A stretch of DNA of 59,142 nucleotides, from positions 1 through 59,142 of the forward strand of contig CAKPFM010000007.1 in the NCBI GenBank assembly GCA_934153945.1. Direction: 5' to 3'. Below, piece by piece: positions 17,041 to 27,117 of the stretch. The first letter of the stretch is position 1. Each line of letters starts with the position of its first letter. Below the pieces are notes generated by a model that worked only from the letters and a program-made list of their open reading frames with translations, searched no databases and was not told the origin of the DNA. The position numbers were made by a program, and so were the translations under genes. This stretch comes from an uncultured Bacilli bacterium. GTDB lineage: Bacteria; Bacillota_I; Bacilli_A; RF39; UBA660.

Positions 17041-19107
17041 ATGAAAAAAATGGCTGATAAAATATGTAAACATAAAAAAACAATTTTAATTGTAACATGT
17101 TTATTATTAGTATTCTCTTTTATTGGAATGAAATTAACTAAAATAAACTATGATATATTAGTTTATTTACCAGAAGATATTGAAACAATAAAAGGACAAA
17201 ATATTCTAACTGATGATTTCAATATGGGCTCATATTCAATCGCTGTATTAGAAAATATGAAAAGTAAAGATATCATCAAATTAGAAGAAAACATAAAAGA
17301 AATAGAAGGAGTAAATGAAGTAGTTTCACTATACGATGTATTAGGTACAACTATCCCAGTAGATATGTTACCAAGCGAAATAACTGATCACTTACACAAT
17401 GAAGATACTGATTTGTTATTTATTACATTTGAAGATGGAACATCAAGTGAAAAAACAATAAATGCTGTAGAAGAAATAAGAAATATAACTTCAGACAGTG
17501 TTAAATTAGGTGGTATGAGTTCTATGGTACTAGATACTATGAACTTGTCAGAACAAGAAATATTTGTTTATATCGTAATAGCAGTATTCTTATGTATCAT
17601 TGTTCTAGAATTATCACTAGATTCATATTTAGTACCAATATTTTTATTATTAAATATTGGATGCGCTATATTATTTAATTTAGGAACAAATATATTTTTA
17701 GGTGAGATATCTTATATAACAAAAGCATTAGTTGCTGTATTACAATTAGGTGTAACTACCGATTTCTCAATTTTCTTATATCACTCATATGAAAAGAAAA
17801 AAGAAAAATCAAAAGATAATAATGAAGCAATGAAAGAAGCAATATCTGAAACATTCACATCAGTAATAGGTAGTTCACTTACTACTGTAGCTGGATTCTT
17901 AGTGCTATGTACTATGAATTTAACACTAGGTAAAGACTTAGGAATTGTTATGGCAAAAGGTGTTTTATTAGGAGTTTTATGCGTACTTACATTATTCCCA
18001 AGTTTGTTACTTGTATTTGATAACTTAATAGAAAAAACAAAACATAAAAAATTAAATTTAACTTTTAATAAATTAAATGAATTTATTGTTAAACATCATA
18101 TAGTTATATTTATAGCTTTCTTAATAGTATTAATCCCATGTTATTTAGGTTATAAAAAAATAGATGTTTACTATAAAATAGATAAATCTTTACCAGAAAC
18201 ATTAGAAAGTATAAGTACAAATAATGTTTTAAAAGAAAAATACAATATTGTTAGTCCAGAAATTATACTAGTAGATAATGATATATTATCTAACGATATA
18301 GTAAAAATGACTGATGAATTAAAAAATATTCAAGGAATTGATTTTGTATTATCATTTGATGATTTAAAACAAATGGGTATATCAGAAAATATGTTACCAG
18401 AAGAATTATTAAAAGTATTTAAAAGTGAAAAATATGAAATGATTTTAATAAACTCAGAATATGAAGTAGCAAGTACAGAATTAAATAATCAAATAACTGT
18501 AGTAAATGACATTGTAAAAAAATATGACAAAAATGCTATAGTAGCTGGTGAAGGACCACTTATGAAAGATTTAATTACAATAAGTGATACAGATTTTAAT
18601 AATGTAAATAACTCTTCAATAATTTGTATATTAATTATATTATTACTTGTATTAAAGAGTGTATCTTTACCAATATTATTGATATTTGCTATAGAGTCAG
18701 CAATATTCATAAATATGTCATTCTCATATTTTGGTGGTGTTACATTACCATTTGTCGCACCTATAGTTTTAGGAACAATTCAATTAGGAGCAACAATTGA
18801 TTATGCAATATTATTAACAACTTCTTATTTAAAAAATAGAAAAGAATTAGATAAAAAAGAAGCTATGATAAAAACATTAAATTATAATGGAGCATCTATT
18901 TTAGTTAGTGGATTATGCTTCTTTGCTGCAACATTTGGAGTTGGATTATATTCTAAACTTGAAATGGTTGGAAGTTTATGTACATTAATATCAAGAGGAG
19001 CAATTGTTAGTATGGTGATAGTTATAACAATATTACCATCAATACTTCTAATATTTGATAAAATTATAATGAAAAGTACGAAAGGATGTAAGAAAAATGA
19101 AAAATAA
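17041..19107 (+). CDS. MMPL/RND-superfamily membrane transporter
   Basis: A 688-residue protein with the repeated MMPL plan: one N-terminal helix, a large external loop, five helices (about 175-320), then the same pattern again (345-680). Recognisable stretches are LQLGVTTDFSIFLYHSYEKKK in the first half and TIQLGATIDYAILLTTSYLKNR in the second, the paired GxTxDY motif of the family. ATG 17041 has GGAGG upstream; the longer frame reaches back into the regulatory region. It overlaps the following secreted-protein gene by 11 bases. The substrate is probably a lipid or amphiphile, under TetR control; both are inference. Confidence 0.9.
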   Translation: MKKMADKICKHKKTILIVTCLLLVFSFIGMKLTKINYDILVYLPEDIETIKGQNILTDDFNMGSYSIAVLENMKSKDIIKLEENIKEIEGVNEVVSLYDVLGTTIPVDMLPSEITDHLHNEDTDLLFITFEDGTSSEKTINAVEEIRNITSDSVKLGGMSSMVLDTMNLSEQEIFVYIVIAVFLCIIVLELSLDSYLVPIFLLLNIGCAILFNLGTNIFLGEISYITKALVAVLQLGVTTDFSIFLYHSYEKKKEKSKDNNEAMKEAISETFTSVIGSSLTTVAGFLVLCTMNLTLGKDLGIVMAKGVLLGVLCVLTLFPSLLLVFDNLIEKTKHKKLNLTFNKLNEFIVKHHIVIFIAFLIVLIPCYLGYKKIDVYYKIDKSLPETLESISTNNVLKEKYNIVSPEIILVDNDILSNDIVKMTDELKNIQGIDFVLSFDDLKQMGISENMLPEELLKVFKSEKYEMILINSEYEVASTELNNQITVVNDIVKKYDKNAIVAGEGPLMKDLITISDTDFNNVNNSSIICILIILLLVLKSVSLPILLIFAIESAIFINMSFSYFGGVTLPFVAPIVLGTIQLGATIDYAILLTTSYLKNRKELDKKEAMIKTLNYNGASILVSGLCFFAATFGVGLYSKLEMVGSLCTLISRGAIVSMVIVITILPSILLIFDKIIMKSTKGCKKNEK

Positions 19108-20824
19108 AATTTTAGGTTCATTAGCGCTATTAACTTTAACAATACCTTTATCTACAGAAGCTTTATCTAAAAATGAAACTGTATATGGCAAGTTAAATAG
19201 TGATGGTAGTTTAAAAAATATATATGTTAATGAACATTTAATAAATAATGATAAATTGAGTACTATAGATGATTATAGTGATTTAAAAGGAATAATTAAT
19301 TTAAATGGTAGTGAAACATTTACTTCTAATAATACTAGTTTAACATGGAATGCCTTAGGCAATGATATTTATTATCAAGGTAAATATGAAAGTGAATTAC
19401 CAATAAAAATGAATATTACTTATAAATTAGATGGTAATGACATGAATATAGATGATATGATTGGTAAAAGTGGTAAAGTAGAAATTACTATTAAATACAC
19501 TAATACTGATAAACATATAGTAAATGTAAATGGTAAAAACGAATTGTTATATACACCATTTGTAGTTACTATGGGAACAACTATATCAAATAAAAATACT
19601 AATATTGAAGTTTCTAATGGTAAAATTGTATCAAATGGAACAAGTAGTGTAATAGTTGGTATTAGTACACCTGGATTATATGAAAGTTTAGGATTATCAG
19701 AACTTAAAAATATGGATACAATTACAATTACATATGATACAACATGTTTTGAATTAAATACAATTTATTCAATGGTTACACCTAAGTTAATTACTAGTAC
19801 TGATTTATCAGCTTTTGATAAATTAAACTCATTATATAGTAAAGTAAATGAATTACAATCAAATATGAATTTAATAGATGAAAGTACTACAAAAGTAAAA
19901 GAAGGTTCTAATTTATTAAAAACTAAATTAGGAGATTCTATTAATGGTTTATCTAATAATAATACTAATGCATTAAGTAGTGAACAATTAACAGCTATTA
20001 AAAATCAAACAGTTAACACAGTAAAATCAACATTTACAACTGAATATAAAAATAACTTAGCTAATACTACATGGAATAGTGTAAAAGCAAATATGAGTTC
20101 AAATGATAGTAATGTAGTAAGTTATGTTACAAATTCAGTAAGTGAAGCAGTTGTAGAATATTTAAAGAGTGTTAATGAATATAATGATTATGTTGCTTGT
20201 GAAACTGGTAAAGCCATTCTATCAAAAGGTGGTACAATGACTAATGAACAAACAGCAAGTTGTTTAGTTATAAAAAATGATAAAACTCTTCCATATGTTC
20301 AACAAGCTGCTACTACTTCAGGATCTAAAACAGCTAGTAATGTTTCTTCTTATGTAGCTGAAAAAGTATCTAAAGAAGTTGCTGTAACTGTAGCAGAAAC
20401 ATCAGCTATTAATACAGCTTCAACTATTTCTACTAGTCTTTCAAATGAAGTAGCAAATACAGTTAAAAATGCTTCAATTAGTGCTTTAACTTCATCATTA
20501 ACTGAATTATATAATGGAGTTACTGAACTTGATAATGGTATTAATCAATTATCAGATGGTGTTTCAAAATATAATAATGAAGGTATTAAGAAATTATCTT
20601 CTATAGTAAATGGTGATGTTAAAACTACATCTGAAAGAATTAAAAGTTTAGTTAAATTAGGTGAAAATTATAAAACAATTAGTAGTGAAAATAATATTGA
20701 TGGAGAAACAAAATTTGTATTTGTAGTAGATTCTAAAAAATATGTAAAACCAGTAACTGTTAAAGAAGATACAGAAGTTAAAACAACTTTTATTGATAGA
20801 GTAAAAAATTTATTTAAATTTTAA
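19097..20824 (+). CDS. Secreted heptad-repeat protein partnered with the MMPL transporter
   Basis: A 575-residue protein with a signal peptide (1-23, ending STEALS). It has a beta-rich N-terminal half and a Ser/Thr/Val-rich helical half, with X-X-X-Leu-X-X-Gly heptads around 470-495 (LYNGVTELDNGINQLSDGVS). Such heptad proteins accompany MMPL/YhgE-type exporters in Gram-positives. It ends in a Lys-rich tail with no obvious transmembrane anchor. Translational overlap with the transporter gene indicates one complex at the cell surface. Its molecular role is not known. Confidence 0.75.
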   Translation: MKNKILGSLALLTLTIPLSTEALSKNETVYGKLNSDGSLKNIYVNEHLINNDKLSTIDDYSDLKGIINLNGSETFTSNNTSLTWNALGNDIYYQGKYESELPIKMNITYKLDGNDMNIDDMIGKSGKVEITIKYTNTDKHIVNVNGKNELLYTPFVVTMGTTISNKNTNIEVSNGKIVSNGTSSVIVGISTPGLYESLGLSELKNMDTITITYDTTCFELNTIYSMVTPKLITSTDLSAFDKLNSLYSKVNELQSNMNLIDESTTKVKEGSNLLKTKLGDSINGLSNNNTNALSSEQLTAIKNQTVNTVKSTFTTEYKNNLANTTWNSVKANMSSNDSNVVSYVTNSVSEAVVEYLKSVNEYNDYVACETGKAILSKGGTMTNEQTASCLVIKNDKTLPYVQQAATTSGSKTASNVSSYVAEKVSKEVAVTVAETSAINTASTISTSLSNEVANTVKNASISALTSSLTELYNGVTELDNGINQLSDGVSKYNNEGIKKLSSIVNGDVKTTSERIKSLVKLGENYKTISSENNIDGETKFVFVVDSKKYVKPVTVKEDTEVKTTFIDRVKNLFKF

Positions 20825-20837
20825 AAAGAAAAATTTG

Positions 20838-20871
20838 AAGTGGACATTTTTGTAAAATGTCCACTTTTTTT
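20838..20871 (+). terminator. Terminator of the MMPL operon
   Basis: Near-perfect 13-bp stem AAGTGGACATTTT/AAAATGTCCACTT followed by T7. Confidence 0.85.
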
Positions 20872-20925
20872 GACAAAATTTTTAAATTTAAAATGTTAGT
20901 ATATAAAACATTTAAGGAGGAAATT

Positions 20926-21810
20926 ATGAATTATTATGAAAATATAAAGGAAGAATTAATAAATAATGAAGTATATAAAAAAGTAAAAGATTATAGTAAA
21001 AATAGAAGTGATTTAAAGACATACTATAATGTAGGAAAAATGTTAAGTGAAGCAGGAAAGCATTATGGTGAAGGTATTATAAAAGAATATTCTAAAAAGC
21101 TAACAAATGAATTAGGAAAGGGGTATACATATACATCATTAGTTAGAATGAAACAATTTTATTTAATAAGTATAAATATTGCGACAGTGTCGCAATATTT
21201 GACATGGAGTCATTATTTAGAATTGTTACCATTAAATAATATGGATAAAATAAATTACTATATAAAAATAACCGAAGAACAAAATTTATCAGTAAGAGAA
21301 TTAAGAAATAAGATAAAAAATAATGAATATGAAAGACTAGATAATAAAACAAAAGAAAAATTAAAGAAAGAAGAAAAATTACAAGTACAAGATTTAGTAA
21401 AGAATCCTATAATATTAAAAACAAATAAAGAAATAATAAAAGAAAAGGTATTACAGCAATTGATATTAGAAGATATAGATAACTTTTTACTAGAATTAGG
21501 TCCAGGTTTTTCATATATAAAGAATGAATATAAAATAAAAATAGGAAATAACTATAATTATATAGATTTGTTACTATATAGCATTATCTATAATTGTTAT
21601 GTAGTAGTAGAATTAAAAGTAACAGAGTTAAAAAAAGAACATATAGGACAAATAGAAACATATATGAACTATATAGATAAGAATTTAAAAACAATAAATC
21701 AAAATAAAACAATAGGAATAATTATAACAAAAAAAGATAATAAATTTATAATGGAATATTGTAGTGATAAAAGAATACTAAATACAACATATGAGTTAAT
21801 AAATATATAA
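20926..21810 (+). CDS. YhcG/DUF1016 family PDDEXK nuclease (copy c)
   Basis: A 294-residue intact member close to copies a and b: NYYENIKEELINNEVYKKVKDYSKNR at the N-terminus, and PDDEXK residues in NYIDLLLYS and VVELKV. ATG 20926 follows AAGGAGG by five bases. It stands alone between the MMPL operon and enolase, in an otherwise conserved region, so it is a solitary insertion. A 27-base perfect palindrome at 21174-21200 precedes the YLTWSH codons. Confidence 0.87.
   Translation: MNYYENIKEELINNEVYKKVKDYSKNRSDLKTYYNVGKMLSEAGKHYGEGIIKEYSKKLTNELGKGYTYTSLVRMKQFYLISINIATVSQYLTWSHYLELLPLNNMDKINYYIKITEEQNLSVRELRNKIKNNEYERLDNKTKEKLKKEEKLQVQDLVKNPIILKTNKEIIKEKVLQQLILEDIDNFLLELGPGFSYIKNEYKIKIGNNYNYIDLLLYSIIYNCYVVVELKVTELKKEHIGQIETYMNYIDKNLKTINQNKTIGIIITKKDNKFIMEYCSDKRILNTTYELINI
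21174..21200. repeat. Intragenic palindrome in YhcG copy c
   Basis: A 27-base perfect palindrome around a central G at 21187, with inner arms ATTGCGACA/TGTCGCAAT. It is at the same codon position as those in copies a, b and d and has unrelated arms. Confidence 0.88.
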
Positions 21811-21860
21811 TTTATATTTAAAAATAATAATTATTTTGTTATAATAATAATGGTGATAAT

Positions 21861-23090
21861 ATGGGAAAGATAAAAAATATATATGCAAGAGAAATTTTAG
21901 ATTCAAGAGGTAATCCTACTGTAGAAGTAGATGTAACATTAGAAAATGGTATAATAGGTAGAGCAAGTGTACCAAGTGGTGCTTCAACAGGTAGTAGAGA
22001 AGCATTAGAATTAAGAGACAATGATAAAAATCGTTTTATGGGTAAAGGTGTATTAAAAGCTGTTGACAATGTAAATAACATAATAGCTCCAGAAATCATA
22101 GGAATGGAATCAACTAATCAACATGAAATTGATTATAAAATGATCGAATTAGATGGTACTAAAAATAAAAGTGTACTAGGTGCTAATGCTATATTAGGTG
22201 TTTCATTAGCTGTTTTAAAAGCTTCAGCAAATGAAAAAAATATACCATTAAGTAAATATGTAGGTGATGGTAAATTATTGCCAAGACCAATGATGAATAT
22301 TTTAAATGGTGGAGCTCATGCTGATAATAAATTAGATTTTCAAGAATTTATGATAATACCAGTTGCTGATACGATTAAAGAAAGAATTCGTATTGGTAGT
22401 GAAGTATTTCATAATCTAAAAAAAGTTTTAAATGATAAAGGATTATCTACTGGCGTAGGTGATGAAGGGGGATTTGCTCCTAATTTAGAAAGTAATAAAG
22501 AAGGCTTTGAACTTATTATTGAAGCAATTAATAAAGCTGGATATATTCCTGGTAAAGATGTATTTTTAGGAATAGATGTAGCAGCATCAGAATTTTATAA
22601 AGATGGTAAATATGAATTAGTAGGAGAAAATAAATCATTAACTAGAGATGAATTGTTTGATTATTATGAAGAATTAATTACTAAATACCCAATAATAACA
22701 ATAGAAGATCCAGTAGATGAAAATGATTTTGAAGGATTTGCTTTAATGACTAAACGTTTTGGTGATAGAATTCAATTAGTTGGTGATGACTTATTTGTTA
22801 CAAATAAAGAATATTTACAAAAAGGAATTGATATGAAAGCAGGTAATGCTATATTAATTAAAATAAATCAAATTGGTTCTATTACTGAAACTATTGAAAC
22901 AATCAATTTAGCTAAAGAAAATGGCTATAATACTGTTATATCACATAGAAGTGGTGAAACAGAAGATACAAGTATTGCTGATTTAGCTGTAGGATTAAAT
23001 TTGGGACAAATAAAAACAGGTTCTATGTCAAGGACAGATAGAATTTGTAAGTATAATGAATTAATTAGATTAGAAGAATATTACAAATAA
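21861..23090 (+). CDS. eno: Enolase
   Basis: Glycolytic 2-phosphoglycerate dehydratase. The 409-residue protein has the canonical stretches: AREILDSRGNPTVEVDV at 9-25, SVPSGASTGSREALELRD with the flexible loop near 36-52, the metal ligands in FLGIDVAAS, TIEDPVDENDF and LVGDDLFVTN, and SHRSGETEDT near 355. It is slightly shorter than the 430-residue norm. ATG 21861 is preceded by GGTGAT and a TATAAT at 21840, which implies a very short leader. Confidence 0.97.
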   Translation: MGKIKNIYAREILDSRGNPTVEVDVTLENGIIGRASVPSGASTGSREALELRDNDKNRFMGKGVLKAVDNVNNIIAPEIIGMESTNQHEIDYKMIELDGTKNKSVLGANAILGVSLAVLKASANEKNIPLSKYVGDGKLLPRPMMNILNGGAHADNKLDFQEFMIIPVADTIKERIRIGSEVFHNLKKVLNDKGLSTGVGDEGGFAPNLESNKEGFELIIEAINKAGYIPGKDVFLGIDVAASEFYKDGKYELVGENKSLTRDELFDYYEELITKYPIITIEDPVDENDFEGFALMTKRFGDRIQLVGDDLFVTNKEYLQKGIDMKAGNAILIKINQIGSITETIETINLAKENGYNTVISHRSGETEDTSIADLAVGLNLGQIKTGSMSRTDRICKYNELIRLEEYYK

Positions 23091-23112
23091 TGTAAAGTTA
23101 TATAAAAAATAT

Positions 23113-23142
23113 AAGGGAAACTTGAAAAGTTTTTCCTTTTTT
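23113..23142 (+). terminator. Enolase terminator
   Basis: AAGGGAAACTT/AGTTTTTCCTT hairpin and T run; its layout and loop (GAAA) match the hairpin before pilin copy 1. Confidence 0.7.
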
Positions 23143-23174
23143 GGTAATATAAATGAAGAATAGGAGAAATAGAT

Positions 23175-24302
23175 ATGAAGAAAGGTTTTACACTAATAGA
23201 GTTACTAGCAGTCATAGTAATACTAGCAGTAATATCGTTAATAGCAACACCAATGATACTAGGGGTAATAGAAACATCAAAAGAAAGTTCAGCAAAGGTG
23301 AGTGCATATGGATATATAGATGCAGTAGAGACTCAAGTAGCAATCAATGAGTTAGATGCAAATAAAACAAATATAGAAGATGGAGTCTATGAAGTAGAAG
23401 ACTTAAAAAATACATATGGATTAGTAGTAAAAGGAGAATTACCAACAAGTAATAGTTGGGTAAAGATAGAAAAAGGACAAGTAGTAGATTATTCATTAAA
23501 AATAGGAGAATATGTAGTAAATTATAGTGAATCAGGAGTAACAATTACTAAGGGTGGAAAAATAACAACAAAACCTGATGGATTAACTAAATCAGGAGCC
23601 ACAAAAGTAGAAGCAAGTGAAACAGATACACATAGAGGAATAGTATACTTAGATCCAACCAATTTAAGTAATGTATGTAATGCTGAAAATAGTGTAAGTA
23701 CAACAGAAACGAAAACAGGATGTATGAAATGGTATATATTTAATGATGATGGAAATAACTATACAATGATATTAGATCATAATACAACAGCAAGAATTAG
23801 ATGGAATGATAATGGCAGTAATGTTCCTTATGAAGAAAGCAATTTATACTCAGTAGTACAAGATTTAAAAACAACATCAGGTTGGATTGTTGAGCCAAAA
23901 TTAATAACCGCCGAAGAAATAAATACAATAACAGGAAAAACTGACTTTGATTCGACAAGCTCAAATTCATGGTATTATCTTGATACTGTAACACAAACAA
24001 AAGAAATATTTACAGAAACAAAAAGAAGTAAATATGATTGGTTATATAATAACCTAACCTTATGTAAAACAGATAATATTGACTATGGGTGTAGTATAGA
24101 AGATAAAAATATATATACAGGTTATGGAACAGCAGGAGAAGGAAATACATATGCATATTGGATAGCCACAATAGTTGGTGATACTAACGGAACTAATGTA
24201 TGGCGTGTTACTAGAGCTGGTTCTTTAGGAGATTATAGTTCAAATAATCCTAATCATGGTATTCGTCCAGTTATAACAATATCTAAATCAATTATTGGAT
24301 AA
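23175..24302 (+). CDS. Prepilin-like surface protein with variable lectin-like C-terminus (copy 2)
   Basis: A 375-residue paralogue of the pilin at 15159, with the same prepilin signal and domain order. The DNA from 23256 to 23549 is essentially identical to 15240-15533, then similarity drops. This points to recent duplication or gene conversion of the 5' part. The C-terminus reads YAYWIATIVG...VWRVTRAGSL...HGIRPVITISK, so the last conserved block returns after a divergent stretch. It may be assembled or anchored by the same pilus machinery as copy 1. The start follows AGGAGA by eight bases. Confidence 0.8.
   Translation: MKKGFTLIELLAVIVILAVISLIATPMILGVIETSKESSAKVSAYGYIDAVETQVAINELDANKTNIEDGVYEVEDLKNTYGLVVKGELPTSNSWVKIEKGQVVDYSLKIGEYVVNYSESGVTITKGGKITTKPDGLTKSGATKVEASETDTHRGIVYLDPTNLSNVCNAENSVSTTETKTGCMKWYIFNDDGNNYTMILDHNTTARIRWNDNGSNVPYEESNLYSVVQDLKTTSGWIVEPKLITAEEINTITGKTDFDSTSSNSWYYLDTVTQTKEIFTETKRSKYDWLYNNLTLCKTDNIDYGCSIEDKNIYTGYGTAGEGNTYAYWIATIVGDTNGTNVWRVTRAGSLGDYSSNNPNHGIRPVITISKSIIG
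24190..24280 (+). other. Candidate DGR variable repeat, pilin copy 2
   Basis: Equivalent position to the segment in copy 1. It encodes NVWRVTRAGSLGDYSSNNPN with many NNY codons (GAT TAT AGT, AAT AAT CCT AAT CAT GGT). It differs from copy 1 while the flanks are conserved. The base composition is less striking than in the other two. Confidence 0.35.
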
Positions 24303-24308
24303 ATAATT

Positions 24309-24336
24309 AAAAGTTAATCTAAATGATTAGCTTTTT
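24309..24336 (+). terminator. Terminator after pilin copy 2
   Basis: AAAAGTTAATC/GATTAGCTTTT stem with one G-T pair, followed by T. Confidence 0.6.
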
Positions 24337-24365
24337 ATATGCTATAATGTAAATAGGTGATAAAA

Positions 24366-25553
24366 ATGAGTAAAGTTGTAGTAATAGGAGCAGGAGCATC
24401 AGGCATAATAGCTGCTTTAAAAGTATCAGAAAAAAACGAAGTAATACTGCTAGAAAGTAGTGATAAGTGTGGTAAAAAAATACTACTAACAGGTAATGGA
24501 AGATGTAACTACTGGAATAACAATATAAATATAAATAACTATCAAACAGATGATATAAATAAACTAGAAGATATTTTAAAAAATAAAGATGATGTTCTAA
24601 ACTATTTATATAATTTAGGTATATATCCAAAAATAAAAAATGATTTATACTATCCATACTCAAATCAAGCAAGTAGTATAGAACAAATATTTATAAATGA
24701 ACTAAACAAAAGAAATATAATAATAAAAACAAATTACAAAATAAAAGAAATAATAAAAAAAGAAAAATTTATAATAAAATCTGATATAGAAGAAATAACA
24801 TCAAATAAACTAATAATAGCTACAGGTTCAAAAGCTTTAAATAAAACAGATGATACTATGTTTAATATACTAAAAAAATTTAATCATAAAATAAATCCTG
24901 TACTACCTTCTTTAGTACCTTTAAAAACAAATAAAGAAGATTGGAATGGTGTTAGATGTGATGCATTAGTAAATTTATATATAAATGATAAACTTGTTAA
25001 ACAAGAATCAGGAGAAATACAACTAACAGACTATGGAGTGAGTGGTATTTGTATATTTAATATAAGTAATATAGTAAGTAAAAACTTATACTTAAAAAAT
25101 AAAATAAATTTAAAAATTAACTTTTTACCAACTATAAATAATGTATATCAATTTATAGAAAAAAGAAATAAACTACTAAATAATTATAATATTGAAGAAT
25201 TGCTAGAAAGTTTACTACCATATAAACTACTATTTGTAATACTAAAAAAATCAAAAATAAAAAAAGAAGAATGTTGGAATAATTTAAACATTGAACAAAA
25301 AAATAATTTATGTAAGAATATAGAATCATTTGAACTAGAAGTAATGGATACACTATCATATGATAGAGCACAAGTATGTACTGGTGGTGTATCTTTAAAA
25401 GAAATAAATAATAATATGGAATCAAAACTTATAAAAGATTTATACATAATAGGAGAAATACTAGATGTTGATGGTATATGCGGTGGATTCAATTTAGCAT
25501 TTGCTTTTATAACAGGTTATATAGCGGGAAGTGATATTTGTGTTAAAGGTTAG
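24366..25553 (+). CDS. HI0933-family flavoprotein (BaiN-like)
   Basis: A 395-residue FAD-dependent oxidoreductase. It has an N-terminal dinucleotide fold (VVVIGAGASGIIAALKVSE at 4-22), LLTGNGRCNYWNNN near 42-55 typical of the HI0933/BaiN group, and a C-terminal FAD-binding segment DVDGICGGFNLAFAFITGYIAG. The physiological substrate is not predictable. ATG 24366 follows AGGTGA. The following gene starts inside its end, and both are flavoproteins. Confidence 0.88.
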   Translation: MSKVVVIGAGASGIIAALKVSEKNEVILLESSDKCGKKILLTGNGRCNYWNNNININNYQTDDINKLEDILKNKDDVLNYLYNLGIYPKIKNDLYYPYSNQASSIEQIFINELNKRNIIIKTNYKIKEIIKKEKFIIKSDIEEITSNKLIIATGSKALNKTDDTMFNILKKFNHKINPVLPSLVPLKTNKEDWNGVRCDALVNLYINDKLVKQESGEIQLTDYGVSGICIFNISNIVSKNLYLKNKINLKINFLPTINNVYQFIEKRNKLLNNYNIEELLESLLPYKLLFVILKKSKIKKEECWNNLNIEQKNNLCKNIESFELEVMDTLSYDRAQVCTGGVSLKEINNNMESKLIKDLYIIGEILDVDGICGGFNLAFAFITGYIAGSDICVKG

Positions 25554-27117
25554 ACAAATAAAAATAGAAGTAACAAAAAATAATAAAGATAATTTAATAA
25601 AATCAATATCAAAAAAATTAAAAATAGATATTTCTAATATAGAAGACTATACTATAGAAAAACTATCAATAGATGCTAGAAATAAAGAAGAAATATACTA
25701 TGTATATGAGGTAAATGTTAATGTAAAAAATGAATTAGAAATACTAAATAGAAATAAAAATAATGATGTAACTTTAACAAATCCTAAAAAATACGAAATA
25801 AAAGAAAAAGGAAATTTAAAACTTAATAATAGACCTATTATAGTAGGAAGTGGTCCTGCTGGATTATTTGCTGCTTATATATTAGCTGAAAATGGATATA
25901 AACCTTTAATAATTGAACGAGGAGAAAATATAGAAAAACGCGTAGAGAGTGTTGAAACATTCTGGAAAACAGGTAAACTAAATAAAAATTCAAATGTTCA
26001 ATTTGGTGAAGGAGGAGCAGGAACATTTAGTGATGGAAAATTAAATACTCTAATCAAAGATGAACTTTGTAGAGGTAAAAAAGTATTTGAAACATTTGTA
26101 GAAAATGGTGCTGATGAAGAAATCCTATATAGTTATAAACCACATATTGGAACTAATATGCTAAGAATAGTCATAAAAAATATGAGAGAAAAAATAATTA
26201 AAATGGGTGGAACATTTAAATACAATACTTGTTTAACAAATATAATTTATGAAAATGATACTTTAAAACAAATAGAAGTAAATAATAATGAACTAATTGA
26301 TTGTGATGTACTTGTTCTAGCAATTGGACATAGTGCTAGAGATACATTCTATATGTTGAACAACAAACTAAATATGGAAGCTAAACCATTTGCTGTAGGA
26401 ATTAGAGTTGCCCATAAACAAAGTATGATAGATGAAAGCCAATTTGGTAAAAAATATAAAGATATATTATCTCCAGCTACGTATAAATTAACTTATAATA
26501 ACGATAGAGGAGTATATTCTTTTTGTATGTGTCCTGGAGGTTATATAGTAAATGCTTCTAGTGAAGAAAATATGCTAGCAATCAATGGAATGAGTAATCA
26601 TGAAAGAGAAAGTGGATTTGCCAATAGTGCTATTGTAGTAACTATAACTCCTAATGATTTTGGTAAAAATCCATTAGATGGTATAGAATATCAAAGAAGC
26701 TTAGAAAAAAAGGCTTATGAATTAGGTAATGGTAAAATACCAGTACAACTATTAAAAGATTTTAAAGAAAATAAAATTTCAGAGTCTTTAGGTAATATTG
26801 AGCGTGTATTTAAAGGTAATTATAAACTTGCTAATTTAAATGAATTATTACCTATTTATATAAGTGATTCTATAAAAGAAGGATTTATTTCATTTGGTAA
26901 AAAGATTAATGGTTTTGATAATGATGATACTATTTTAGCAGGTATCGAAAGTAGAACATCTTCACCTGTTAGAATAATAAGAAATGATTTATTTGAATCC
27001 AATATTAAGGGAATATATCCAAGTGGTGAAGGGGCAGGATATGCAGGTGGCATAACAAGTGCTGCTATTGATGGAATAAAAGTAGCTGAAACTATAATAA
27101 AAAAATACGAAATTTAA
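25540..27117 (+). CDS. FAD-dependent dehydrogenase (COG2509-like)
   Basis: A flavoprotein of about 525 residues. A short N-terminal domain starting VRQIKIEV is followed by a Rossmann FAD motif PIIVGSGPAGLFAAYILAENG (about 105-125) and the conserved block VQFGEGGAGTFSDGKLNT. A C-terminal FAD segment GIYPSGEGAGYAGGITSAAIDG closes it. GTG 25540 fits the family N-terminus better than GTG 25531. The start overlaps the upstream flavoprotein gene by 14 bases. The reaction is unknown. Confidence 0.87.
   Translation: MLKVRQIKIEVTKNNKDNLIKSISKKLKIDISNIEDYTIEKLSIDARNKEEIYYVYEVNVNVKNELEILNRNKNNDVTLTNPKKYEIKEKGNLKLNNRPIIVGSGPAGLFAAYILAENGYKPLIIERGENIEKRVESVETFWKTGKLNKNSNVQFGEGGAGTFSDGKLNTLIKDELCRGKKVFETFVENGADEEILYSYKPHIGTNMLRIVIKNMREKIIKMGGTFKYNTCLTNIIYENDTLKQIEVNNNELIDCDVLVLAIGHSARDTFYMLNNKLNMEAKPFAVGIRVAHKQSMIDESQFGKKYKDILSPATYKLTYNNDRGVYSFCMCPGGYIVNASSEENMLAINGMSNHERESGFANSAIVVTITPNDFGKNPLDGIEYQRSLEKKAYELGNGKIPVQLLKDFKENKISESLGNIERVFKGNYKLANLNELLPIYISDSIKEGFISFGKKINGFDNDDTILAGIESRTSSPVRIIRNDLFESNIKGIYPSGEGAGYAGGITSAAIDGIKVAETIIKKYEI

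Noticed and set aside
23153..23350. Plus-strand ORF overlapping the start of pilin copy 2
   Set aside because: It lies in a different frame over the conserved prepilin signal and consists of Asn/Arg/Ser codons. The prepilin frame is the real one.
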